From Casuarius casuarius (lineage: Eukaryota; Chordata; Aves; Casuariiformes; Casuariidae): DNA of 64,000 bases. Numbering within the stretch: the stretch's first letter is position 1; every line of letters starts with the position of its first letter. The notes below the pieces were generated by a model. It did not search any database. It saw nothing but the letters and a program-made list of their open reading frames with translations, and had not been told where the DNA came from. Location: positions 88,247-152,246 of the forward strand of contig PTFA01000493.1 in the NCBI GenBank assembly GCA_003342895.1, in the 5' to 3' direction. Below are positions 36,030 to 47,437 of this stretch, in pieces. Position numbers and translations under genes: made by a program.

Positions 36030-36566
36030 GGCAATGCATGCAACCCCTGCACGGGGCCTGGATAGCGCATGCAACCCCTGCATGGCGGCTGCACCCCCTG
36101 CATGGGGCCTGGATAGTGCATGCAACCCCTGCATGGCGGCTGCACCCCCTGCATGGGACCTAGATAGCGCATGCAACCCCTGCACGGGTCATGCAGCCTT
36201 GCACAGGGCCCAGATAGTGCATGCAGCCCCTGCGTGGGGCCTGGATAGTGCATGCAACCCCTGCAGGGGGTCTAGATAGTGCATGCAACCCCTGCATGGC
36301 GGCTGCAACCCCTGCATGGGACCTAGATAGCACGTGCAATCCCCACATAGGTCATGCAGCCTTGCACAGGGCCCAGATAGTGCATGCACCCCCTGCGTGG
36401 GACCTAGATGGTGCTTGCGACCCCTGTGCAGAGCCTGGATGGGGCCCGCAGCCCCTGCGCAGCACCCGGATGGGGACCGCAAGCCCTGCACAGCGCCTCT
36501 GGGGGGGTTCAACCCCTCCCGGGGCGTGCAACCCCTGCACGGGGCATGCAGCCCCTGCCTCGTGCC
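36030..36566. repeat. 31-bp minisatellite with 31/50-51-bp higher-order structure
   Basis: Units starting at RGATAG or RGATGG lie at 36060, 36111, 36162, 36212, 36243, 36274, 36325, 36375, 36406, 36437 and 36468, with lengths 51, 51, 50, 31, 31, 51, 50, 31, 31, 31, 31. The basic unit reads like GGATAGTGCATGCAACCCCT plus GCATGGGGCCT; long units carry an extra 19-20 bases made from an internal CCCTGCATGG-type segment. Blocks 36111-36242 and 36274-36405 are 132-bp near copies. Degenerate units flank both ends. 31 is not a multiple of 3, so repeated peptides appear in all frames; it is not coding. Confidence 0.93.
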
Positions 36567-38340
36567 TGTCAGCTGTGAACAGCAGCACCGAGAGCTGCGC
36601 AGCTCGTGTCGCAGATGGCACAGAGCTGGGACGGGCCCCAGGGCCCGGCTAGGCCACCCCTAAAAGCCGGGACGCCAAGGGGATGGGCCCCCAGGCCGAT
36701 TTCAGCTGGGAATTGCTTTAAGCAGCGGGGCAAGCCGCCGGGCAGAGCGGCCCTGCCAGCACGCCAGAACAGCCCCTTGGCGTGCCGCCGCGGCGCGGGA
36801 GTGGGACGGCGGGGACGGCGGGACGGCGCGTCCCCCCGTGAGTGCTTCGCATTCCCCGGCTGTGGGCGAAGCACGCCGAAAATGCGCCCGGCGCTGCCGC
36901 AGAGGTTGTTGATGAGGCAGGAGGCTGCATCCCTGCAGATCCAAACCATCGGGGCGACTCGCGCTGCCGACGCGCCGTCGCCTTCGTTTGCCTTTCCGGT
37001 TGCAACCGTTTTCCCGGTGCAACGACGCGGGGTGGCGGCGGGGAGAGGGGTCCGGCGCGGCTCGGGGCCGGCGGCGAGACCCCCCCGCGGGCAGGAGCGG
37101 CGCGGTGCGGCCCGTCATGCGCGGCGTTCAGCTGATCCCCGCGCTCAATCGCGGCCTTTGTTCCTCGCGTTGTTTGTATCTCGCACAAAAGGATTGTTTA
37201 TCGTGTCGGGGCAGCGAAAAGTCCAGTAAAGAAAGGACGGTCTGTGCCGCGGAGCCCAGGCCTCCCCAGAGGCTTTTTTTTCCCCTGCTGTAGTGTTTGT
37301 TCAAAGCTTTCCGAGTGCCCCTGACTTGCAAAAAAAAAATTTTATTGCAAAAAAGCAATAGCGGGGGTTTTGCGGCCGGTCCCACGCCCCGCCTGTGCGT
37401 CATCCTGCTGCTCGCATTAGCCGTTTCTCCCCGGCTGCCCGGAGCGATCGTGGCAGGTCGGCGAGGCAAGTGTGGTGCCGAATAAAAATAAAATCTTGCC
37501 TCTTCTCTGCCAGTTCTAATTTCAGCCTTTCCGTAGCTGGGAGCGATGGTTTTGTCAATGAACTTGCCTCCGCGAGTGCCGCCGTGCTGGCCGTCGCCCG
37601 GCGCCGGTGCTGCCCCTCTCGGGTCTCCGCGGGGGTGAGGCGGGAGCTGGGTCTGAGCGAAAAGCTGCCAGCAAACACCTCGGAGCCTTCTCCCAAGCCT
37701 CTCCCGTGCTTAGGGGACGATATCGTCCCGCCAGGCTTTCCTTTCCTTTGCCGAGACCCCGCTGAAGGCCGCCTGCAGCGTGTGGGTGCTGCGTCTGCTC
37801 GCAGGCTCCGCGGCCTCCCCGTTTCTCCGCTCCCAGCCCGTAGGGATGGCCGAGGGCTCTCTTTTTGCTCTCGTGTTTTCCGCTGCCCAGCACGAGGATG
37901 CCCTGCCCCTGGCCGGGACCTCTTTTTGCAACCACAAACTACATCAGCAGCGATGTATAATGCTTAAATGAATGCTTAAAATTACTGCTTAAATACAAAG
38001 CACTCGCGCGGACGTGAGCCGGCCTTGCAGCTCGGCTCCTGCAGTAACCGGCTGCGGGATTTCGGGCTGATCTCCGTCAGCCACGACCGCGCGACGCCGC
38101 TTACCGACAGGCAGCTCATCGGCCCCGCTGCTTCTCCCGGCGTTGCTCTCCCAGGCAAGCGGCTGCTCGCTCCCGCGCGTCGCCCCTGGTCGCATCCGGA
38201 GCCCGGCAGCGTTGCGGTCCCGCCGCTGCGATTCAGGCCCTTCGGCGAAGCAGCCCTGCCCCGGGATCCTGCCGGACGTCCAACAGTCGCGGTCGTTCCC
38301 GGCAGCGGATGCTCGGACGGGCTAAACTTGGAAGTGCCGG
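36567..38340. other. CpG-rich flank of the promoter region, no gene recognised
   Basis: Continues the CpG-dense block beyond the minisatellite. Several frames are open but none resembles a known protein. A small triple repeat of TGCTTAAA lies at about 37960-37996. A transcript divergent from OTUD7B could start here, but there is no direct evidence. Confidence 0.4.
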
Positions 38341-39458
38341 ATGGTTCTTAAAATACATCTTGGCACCTTGGTGGAAGCTGAGGCCTGGCTGCAAAACACG
38401 GGAGCAGGGGAGAGGGCTTTTCGGAGGGCAAAACGAGCAGCAAGGAGGAGTCCGGTGAGGCAACTTGATCCCCCCGGGACCTACAGCCTGATTTTCTCAG
38501 CGCGGCACCCTCGGCATGGGAAAATGCAGCGAAGAAGCGAGACCAGCCGAGTTGCAAATGCTTTTGCAACAATTTTGGGGGCGGATATAAGGTGACACGT
38601 TTAGTCACTACTTGTCTCCTTCCACCAAGAGAGGAGCGGGCAGGGCAGTGCTCGGAGGGGCACTGACCCGGGATCTTGAAGCCCTGTTGCGGCTGGGTGA
38701 CCCTGAAAAGCCGGCGTGAACTCCCAGCGCGGTTGTTTCCTCCTCCAGCCCTCGTCTGCTCAGAGCGTAACTTCCCTGGCGCACGAACAGCCCGGGACAG
38801 GGCGCAGGTGCCGCATCCTGGGGACACCGCAGTATGAGCGGTGATAACACAGCTGTGCTGCAGCTGCCAGATGTGCCCACGTTAGGCACCGCCACGGCGG
38901 CAGGACTCACCCCCACGGGCAGAGAGGCAGAGCGTGAGCTGAGCTGGGACGTTCTCTGCAGCCCCGGCCTGTGCGGTGCAATTTAGAGTAGTCCCAGAGC
39001 AAACTTAGGTAAAAGGTGCCTTGAAAACCCCTCTGTGTCCTCAGCACGGAGACAAGGCGGCAGGAAAAGAGCAGCAGGCGAACGCCCGGCGTACGTCCCC
39101 CGCACAACACCTAGGCAGGGAGCCCACGGAAAGATCACAGAAAGCACAATGCCATCTTTGACGACAGGCAGCGTCGGGCTTTAAACGACTCAGTAGTTCA
39201 ATTCCTGCCGCTCGCTATGGTGCCATCAGTCATCCCGGGCCAAATCCCGGCGCGATGCAAGCAGGGACGGCTCCGCCGAGCTGGACGGAGTTTCACCCAC
39301 CTGCGTCAGCTCTGAGCTGGCCCCTCCAGCCCTGCCGAGTTTGTTTCTGGATTTGATTTGATTTTTTTCCGTTTGGATGAAAGCTTCCTCAGAACTTCCT
39401 AGCTGGAAATCTCGCAGCTCCTGTGCAAGTCGCTCTTCAGATGCCAGGCAAATAATAG
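38341..39458. other. Intergenic, nothing recognised
   Basis: CpG still frequent (six in 39061-39120). No exon, repeat family or RNA gene seen. Confidence 0.5.
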
Positions 39459-39663
39459 TGCTTTGCACTTCTAAAGAACCTTTCATCTGAGGATTTCAGA
39501 GGACTTCACATATGGTAATGCATTAACCCTTCCTACAGTCCCTAGTTTTATTCGTCACTCTGCAAATGCAGGAGGCAGCCCGCAGTTTGGGGAGGTTAAT
39601 GGACTCGTCTGAGCGTCGACTGCAGGCTGGGAAAGGAGAGCCGGATTCCCAATATCCAGCCCT
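39459..39663 (-). repeat. Diverged MIR-like (CORE) SINE
   Basis: The segment reads as an old SINE in reverse orientation: a TTTCATCTGAGGATTTCAGA start, a central GCAAATGCAGGAGGCAG region in place of the usual GATGGGGAAACTGAGGCA, then GGGAGGTTAAT and a CCGGATTCCCAA end. Identification is by pattern only. Confidence 0.45.
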
Positions 39664-41799
39664 AATCAGCAAGAGTGGAAGGTGACAGTCCTGATTTTTC
39701 CAAGTCCGGACAGCCTAATGCCAAGCGCCTCTCTTGAGCTGCAGGCTCTGAGCATCGCCATGTGTTTAACCTTTCCGGACACGAGCTGTGGGCAAAACAG
39801 CGGGAGCAGATGAGGGGAGATGGGAAGTACCGGGCGATGCATGGATGCAGGGCAGCCAGGCCTGCCTTGGCGCGTTGGATTCGGAGTAAGGCGATGAAAT
39901 ATCTGGGTTTGGGGTGCTTTGTGGCAGCTCCTCCCAGGTACGAAGGCTAGCAGAGAGGATGGCAAAGCATCCTGAAAAAGGGAGTACCGACTCCAGAAGG
40001 CTCTTGGGGAGGTTGAGGAAGGGGGCACCAAACAACTCAGCCGAAAACCTCGGTTTCTTTGTGATGAGAGCAGAACCTTCACCTGCTTATTTTAGCGGGA
40101 TCATTGTCAGAAATTGTGCGAGAGAGAATAAGACACGCGAAAAATGTTAGGATGAGGCAGCATGGGCGAGAGTCAGACTCAGCTCCCCGGGCTGCAGCTC
40201 TACCTATCTATCCTATCGTGGGGAAACCCACGGCCGGGGCTGCCAGAGCAGGCGCGCCCCGGGGTATGACCTTTCCTTGGGAAAGCCCGGAAGGAGAAGC
40301 AAGTCTGAGATGATCGTGGGGCTGTTTGGATACATTTGGCTCGCCCCTGAACTGTTAAGTTTAATTTTGTGACAGCCGGGGCGGACTGTCTGGGCTTTAA
40401 TGCCTCGGAAATTAAAAAGCATTGTAAAAGAAATTAAAAACTCATAAAAGCGGAGGTGAGCTAAAGCCCCAAGTTTGCATTTATCTTGCTATATTTAACA
40501 TTCATGTCCAATCTTTGGAGAGAGAATGAGATAAAATATATGTTTAAATGAGGTTATGACTTCATGGCACAGAAGCCAACGCCGGCTGAGCTCGGTACAG
40601 TGCCGTGGGTGCCCCCAGGACACATCGCTCGTGGTTCAGACTGGGTTTGCTCCCTTTGAGACACAGCCCAGAAGCCCGGGGGCTTCACACGACAGGCGAA
40701 GCGTAGAGGTTTTCAGGTTCTTCTGAAGCTTCGGACATCGGTCACTGGCAGAAGTAATGGCCAGCCTGTCCAACGCAGCACAGGGACTCAACACTCAAAC
40801 TGCATTTTGTCCTTACAGGAGAGCATTTGTAACAGCCTGACAGCGTGACACACCAGCACCTTTACGGTCCTTTACATCACGGATACGAAGGAAGATTAAA
40901 GTGCAGTCTCGACTGAGTGCAATGACTCGCATGGATTTGTTAGGGGACATTAGGCTAAATAAGAGTGCCACAAAGAGGATAAGGGATTGGAGTAGACGGG
41001 GATAAAGACAGGAACAGATGGCGAGTGCTGCCAAGACACCGAAGAGGTGAGGCAAGACGCTCGCGAGCCCGGGACTGCTACTGTCAGTGCTTTGTACAGA
41101 AATCATTTCACTAGCGAAGAGAAACACAGCACAAGGAAGCACAGGGATTTGACGCAAGACGTCTTTTCAGCTTAGCTTGGACTTGACCAGTTAGCTCTGG
41201 ACTGATTTGTGAAGACGACTTTAAAAAGCCGTAGCTAGCGGGAAGGAGCTTGGGTTGTGAAAGAGCTTTTCTTGCCTTAAAACTCACTTGACTTTTTCCA
41301 AAGCGCTTACAGAGTGGCCAATTAGCTCACCATAATTGACATATATATGCAGTTTCCAAAAGGCAGTTGATAAGGTTCTGCACCAAAAAAGAACCTTTGT
41401 TTGTTTGCTTTTTTTCCCTGTCACTGTTAAAAGGGGAAGCTCAATAAGATTATGAAAAAATAATGAGGTGAAGTAAACCATTCCACATAATGAAGTGTGC
41501 TCATTTTCCAAGGCCAACAGGAAACCACAAGACTTACTGCAGGCCAGCTCAATAGATGCAGGAATTGTTCCCGAGGCAGTTAAATGGAGTTGTTTGTATT
41601 TACTAATGAGAGATAATTGAGTAGGAGACATGCATACTCACGGTGTGATGACTTTTTTTACCCAGTTGGAAAGGCAGAGGGTTAAATGGCAGCTGACATG
41701 CAAAGCTAATAGGAAAACAAACTAATTTTTGGCTTCACAGGCCTGAAACTCTTCAAGAAAGGAATCTCATCCAAACCTTATTTTATCTGCCAAGTGCCT
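39664..41799. other. Intergenic; transition from CpG-rich to AT-rich DNA
   Basis: CpG frequency falls through this stretch. 41281-41780 is AT-rich unique-looking sequence with homeodomain-type cores (ATTAG, TAATTG at 41318-41340) and could be a conserved non-coding element. No exon or repeat family seen. Confidence 0.4.
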
Positions 41800-41992
41800 T
41801 TTTTGTTTCTGTAGCACTTTTCCTCAAGAGACCTGAATGCTACGGCAGAAGATGTCCCGGACATAAGCATCATTTTACACTGAAAGAACTGAGGCACAGA
41901 AAGGGCTGTGATTTTCCCAAGTCACCAGAAATCAGATGCGGAGCCAGGACTGGAATCCTGGTCTCCTATATGCTGTAAACTATATCGCCTTT
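41800..41992 (-). repeat. MIR SINE, reverse orientation
   Basis: Clear match to the MIR core: CATTTTACACTGAAAGAACT, GAGGCACAGAAAGGGC, TTTTCCCAAGTCACCAGAAA, GGAGCCAGGACTGGAATCC, ending in a TGCTGTAAACTATATCGCCT segment equivalent to the MIR 5' end. The best preserved interspersed repeat in the window. Confidence 0.75.
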
Positions 41993-44900
41993 CTTACACA
42001 CAGGAGAGAGACAGGTAAAGAAAATTACTTCACATGAATGAAAGCCAGAGGAAGAAAAATATCACAAGACATACAGGCACAATTGTTTCCAAGCGACTGC
42101 TCTATTTTTCAAAGTTTGCATGAATTGCAGCTCCATTCTGCTGGCAGAAGATAGGTTTGCTGGTGATCTGTTTTTTCTCTCTCCTGTAACTAATGTTATT
42201 ACCCTTTTACTGACATGATAGGAATGTAATTTTGTCGCTGAGTTGAAGATATTAATTTCTAGGAGCAAGTGCTTAGTTCTTGGACCGTTTCCAGGGTTGT
42301 ACTCACTCACGCCATGGCCCACGGTGTCTGCAATAACAGTGCCATGACACACAGTAATGGGACCCGAGGGAACACTCAGGGTATTTCTTCAATTAGAAGG
42401 CTGCTGCTTTTAAGAAGCATTCAGTGCCTTAAAGGGAGATGACCTTTGATCTGATGTGGTATTTTCACTGCATACGCAAACATTTCCATTTCCTCAATAA
42501 GGCATGAGACCATGACAGAAAGGTGCAAGTTGTCTGTGACTGCCAAACAAGCCTGGTCCTCCGGCACTTTCACACGGAGTACTTCCCCTGGCACCCACCA
42601 CCGCTGCGTGCGTGAAACAGTAAGAGGATGCACAGGATTATCTTCTCTCCTGACTCGATACCTGATCATGTGGCTTTCTGCAGTTCTGTCCTCTCCCAGC
42701 AGCAGGCGGAGGAGCTTTCTAACTGGAATATCGTACGTTGGCTAACCAGTTCATCAGGCACAAATGATATTAGTGGAAAGCAGACGCTGACGTCAGAACA
42801 GCTGAGACATCTGGCTCAACTGGGCACATCACAATTTTTCTAACAGAGAAACTCAGTGTGTCTGGCTTGCAACTGGTACCAGGAACACATAAAAGAGTTA
42901 TTCCACGACGCTGTTTTCAGCAAGATGGTTTACTGTTCTCATTGAGGCAGTCTGCATTCCTACCTGCGTCTGTGGGAATTCATATATATACTTGTGTTCA
43001 GTCAGGTATGGCTGGAACCACGGCTTTTATTTTGAAGTAGGAAAAAAACGATAAAAACACAGACTGATCCGATAACATTACTTGTTTGATACACTAGTTT
43101 GAGACATGGGTCAAATATAAAATAGCAACTTGGGATATAGGCCATGTGAAGCATGAGTTTGTGGAATTTCTCCGAACAAGCAAAACTATTCTCATGTCAA
43201 TCCCCAGTCTTTGCCCTTCTCTGTGTATCTAGAAAGGTACTGTTCTCATCAGCTGCACAGAAGGCTCTTGCAAAAATGGCACAACTAATCAAATTTGGCA
43301 AAAGAACCAGTATTATCTGCTACGGCAGAGATGGTGAAAAGTGATTTCCTACGTAAGAATGAAATAGAACTATTTTAAAGATAAGAGGCAATAGTATGTG
43401 AGTCAAGGGTTGTAGAAGTAGAAAGAAGAATTTTCTGTTATGTGGTAGCATGTGATGTCCCTGAAAACACACACTGCCTTGGCCTACTTTCTCTTTGAAA
43501 GGAGAACAGGAAAATATATTCCTTTTTAAATAATCAAGATAAAATCTGATCTCTTAAAACAGGCAGCACCATAATCCTGGGACAATCCCATTGACTGAAC
43601 TGAGGTACAAAAATCTGCCCCTGAATCTGTTATTGTGCTGTTTAAATAGTAATTGGACTAGAATAATTATTAGTAAGATTAAATAGATTTTTATTTATAT
43701 AAATATATATATTTGAATATATTCTTAAGTAAGACTGAAATTTGAAAAAATGTCAAACATTATGTTGTCCAGCAACAAGTCATGTTGACATTAAACTGCT
43801 CTTCCACCATCCAAAGTCATCCTGTGGGAAAGAAAATCATAAAGATTTCCTCAAAATATTAAACAGTTGTTTTAAATGTCTTTTCTAAAAATAATGCATA
43901 AACTTCTCACAAAATAAGATGGACATTTTCACTCTCAGTAATTAATAAAATAATCACTGCAACCATTTTTACCCTGGATTATTTCATTTCTATTAGTGGC
44001 GGAAAGTTTTTATCATCTTCATTGTTTGATAATTTGTAAAGGCAGTAGATTGGTACAGAGCAGTTCCAGTAAGTGAAACATGCCTGATTTCTGTGCAGAT
44101 GAAATGAGAGCAGGAGTGAAACTTATTACAACAGCTAGCAAGTATTTCGTTATACTGTCCTCAAAATGGTAATGTCACCTTCAGCACACACTGACCTTTT
44201 GCAGGTGGATAAAAGCCACAGTGGAAAAATAATTATGGGAATCAAGGAGTCTGAACCTTCTGTCTAAATAAATCTAGAGTGAGGAGGACCATTCTGTTCA
44301 ACAGGCTTGCCATGACAGCAAGTTCAGGACTGTGTCCTAATATGACACCCTTCAGTTTCTGAAAACTGCAGTTCTGATCTTGACGGAGGGAACCAAGCAG
44401 TAAATATTATGATTTTATTGCAGTTCTCTTTTGTCCACGGTTACCAGAGTACCGCACCCTTTGGTACAAATGAAACTGCTCAGCAGTGTTTCAGGGCTGA
44501 TTTGGAGGTTAAGAGCGTGGCATACGAGCAAAGATGAGAGGGGGAAGGGGAAAAGGGAAACGGATGAGAAATGTGCAGCATCTGACCACAATTTTCTGGA
44601 TTCATATGAAGCCACGGTGTTTGAATTACCAGGCCAGAGACTCTTTGACCATCCAGCTAAGTTTAGAAGACAAATGAATAAACTCTACAAGATAAAATCT
44701 CCATCAAGAGATCTACTTTATCTTTTGAAATAAATTACATAGATCTTTTTCCGAAAGCTTTATGTAGCTATTGCTAACCTGTTTCTAATCTATATTCAGT
44801 ATTACTCTTTCTTTGTACTTTAACAAGAAGTTGCTAGGATCCATTCATTATCCTTATTATTTTACGTATTAGTATTACCAAGTATTAGTACTACTGGAAC

Positions 44901-47279
44901 TTGTGGGAGCTGGGTGCCAGTCCAGCTGCTGGGCTCTGCACAAAAACAGAACAAAAAGACAGTCTCTGACTCAAAAGTAAAGCTACATTAAAAATGTAGC
45001 CCCTTAACTGGAAAGTTTATAACCAGGCTGAAGGATCAGAGGACAATTTACAACTGATTGTGTAAGTTTCTATGGCTGAATGGCTTGTAAACATTAGGCT
45101 TTATGTTCAGACATGCCCAACGCTACCTAAATTTGACTAAAAATCAGTTCCCTGATGTCTCAACACGGCCATTCAGAATTATAAAGGAGATGTGATGTCA
45201 TACTTCTTGAAGCAATAATAGGTTTCAACATAAAAAAAAAGAGAACTTAGGATATTTTTGTATCTATTTTGCATGTTTAATGTGAAAATAATTTACAGTC
45301 TACACACTTTTTTTTTAATAAACCAATTGCTTTGCTATAAATTTTTAATGTGCATTCATACTATTTATTATATATTACCTTGAGCTTTCTTCACCTGTCT
45401 GAGTTGCAACAGTCCTGAAATGAAAGAATAACACCCCCCAGCAATTACATGAATTTTGAATGTTTTTAGAGTAAAATATTAACATTAAGATAACAAAATA
45501 ATTCTTGCATTATACTATTGATCTGTAATTCATTTAGTCAAATCTATCACTGTAGGAAAAATGGCTAATGCACAAAAAGGCATTTGTATTCCTTTAAGGA
45601 CAATTACAAAGACGAATTTAAAGAGGAGACAACACACTGGGCTTATTTAGTTGAAAAAAATCATCACTGACATCATTACAAAAGCATTTCCAAGGAAACA
45701 GAACAAATAATTAAATGATAAGTACTTTCCAGACACCAAATCATTTAAAATCTAAACAAGGCCAGAAAACAATAGAATGCAATTAAATACCAATTTTTTT
45801 TACTTTAGTTCACAATTCTTATGCATATCAAGTAGCACTTTTCGCCAAGTGAGTAGCCCCACTTACTCCTTAAGTAAGGTGTTAGTTTGAATATGAAAAG
45901 TAAAATCAGGTCCATGGAATATTTTTTCTAGCAAAATCTCAGATCATCTAAAACACACAAATCCTTTTTGTATAAAGATCTCTAAGTATGCGTAACTTCC
46001 TGGCCTATAAACACTCTGCAGGAAGGAGACCCAAAGCATCTGAAACAGTAAAATGAAATAAAATGTGATCTCAACTGGTAATCCAAGCGTGTTTAAAAGA
46101 CAACAAATGCGTCGCTTACTAGATGAAGAAACGGGGAGTTACTTAATTGGAAGTGAAAGCCAGGATTTATCCATTTGAAATTCTTCTATAAATAGTGATC
46201 TGGCAGTTAGGGTGCATTGGCTCAGTTACATTTAGCCCCTTTTTAGCTCTGTCGCTCTAGGAATAGCATCTAATCCCATCTGCTATTCTTACTGTGATTA
46301 ACAGGACCAAAGGGTGTTCTGTGTTCTTGAACATTAGTGAACCAGAGCTGATAGTCTTTAAAAGGGGCATTACCTAATTTTCAGTAAAAACAGGTAACAC
46401 TTTTGTACTCCGAACCTGGAAGTACACTACTTTGGTTTTCAAGCACTCCTACCCAGATTAGCTTTCAGCAACAGCATATAGATGGCTATGGAAGTCTGTG
46501 ACGGAGGACTTGCAGTCATGAATATGCTTCTGCCCTATTCAGAGCAATCTGATCACTTGGGTTTGCTGGTGACCATAGGACTTTGACAGGAATTGGAAAG
46601 AAAAAAAATCTGCAGTTTTGGAAGTAAGGAGCAGAAGGAATAAGGGTGGAAGAGCAGGGGCCATGAGAAAAGAGGAGCAAGGATGAATAAAGCTCTCAAA
46701 GTAAGGGGTTTGCAAAAATGTATGAATGAGTACAACAAGGGGAAAAAAAAAAAAGAGGCTCTAAGGCTATCTCTAAGTTTCCCAAGAGAAACATAATCCA
46801 TTTCAGTTCTTTTCCTAGGGCTGAAATGGATGAGAAACAGTAGGTTGTCCATGACAAAGGAGAAGTTCCTGTGTACTAATACTGACTATGGGGAAAAGAA
46901 AAAGGAGTACTATACTCCCATGTCTCTTTTATAGGCTGGATTTAGCTCTTCCATGCCAGCACACTGTGGGCCAAAATTACGTTTTTTCTCCTGAGCCCGC
47001 CTGGGTCAGAACTGCACTGTACCCCAGACTCCCTCAGCAGCCTCCTGATCGCAGCAGCCCCGGCTCAAGTCCTCCAGCCTGCCGGAGTCCATCTGGTAGG
47101 ATCATTTTCCCACAGGAAGAGAAATAAGATCCCCTGACTTTCAAGACCAGGTTCTTATTTCCAGGCCTCTCTCTTCTGGCAAGATATATAGAGATTTATT
47201 TGTGTGACTTCCAGGTGTTAAAGGCAGCTAGAACATTATATCCATCCCCTTTCCCCTCCACAAAAATTACTCTTTACAG
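41993..47279. other. AT-rich intergenic DNA
   Basis: No gene or clear repeat family. 42060-42690 is unique-looking and holds a DR1-like motif (42440-42452). From about 43 kb CpG is nearly absent. A possible MIR remnant lies at about 46115-46185 (AGATGAAGAAACGGGG followed by GAAAGCCAGGATTTAT), too weak to list separately. Confidence 0.45.
42440..42452 (-). promoter_or_regulatory. DR1-like nuclear-receptor motif
   Basis: TGACCTTTGATCT differs at one base from the ideal reverse-strand DR1 site TGACCTNTGACCT used by HNF4, RXR/PPAR and COUP-TF factors. A single motif match in intergenic DNA is weak evidence. Confidence 0.18.
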
Positions 47280-47437
47280 AAACTGAGGTCTGCAGTCGAC
47301 TGCAAGATCCTTCACAAGTTACGAAAGGAAACAACCATCCTAACGCAGATGAATTTGGTGACTCAAGTATCGCAGCTATGCGCAGAAGAGTCCAAGACAT
47401 ATTCATACTGCTCAAACATTTTCCATCAGACTGCCAG
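47280..47437 (+). other. Exon-like segment, unassigned
   Basis: A good acceptor (pyrimidine tract CCATCCCCTTTCCCCTCCAC, then ATTACTCTTTACAG) and a consensus donor (TGCCAG|GTAGGT) bound 158 bases in which two frames are open throughout. I recognise neither translation. It could be an exon of a long non-coding RNA, a relic exon, or coincidence in AT-rich DNA. Confidence 0.22.

Noticed and set aside
34623..36279. Several very long open frames on both strands across 34.6-36.3 kb
   Set aside because: They run through 730 undetermined bases and then the minisatellite. The repeated peptides arise from a 31-bp unit shifting frame.
46888..47127. Open frame of 79 codons in AT-rich intergenic DNA, with an AG and a GTAGGA nearby
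   Set aside because: The translation is Pro/Ser-rich and unfamiliar, the donor match is mediocre and there is no supporting second exon. Weaker than the 47280-47437 candidate.
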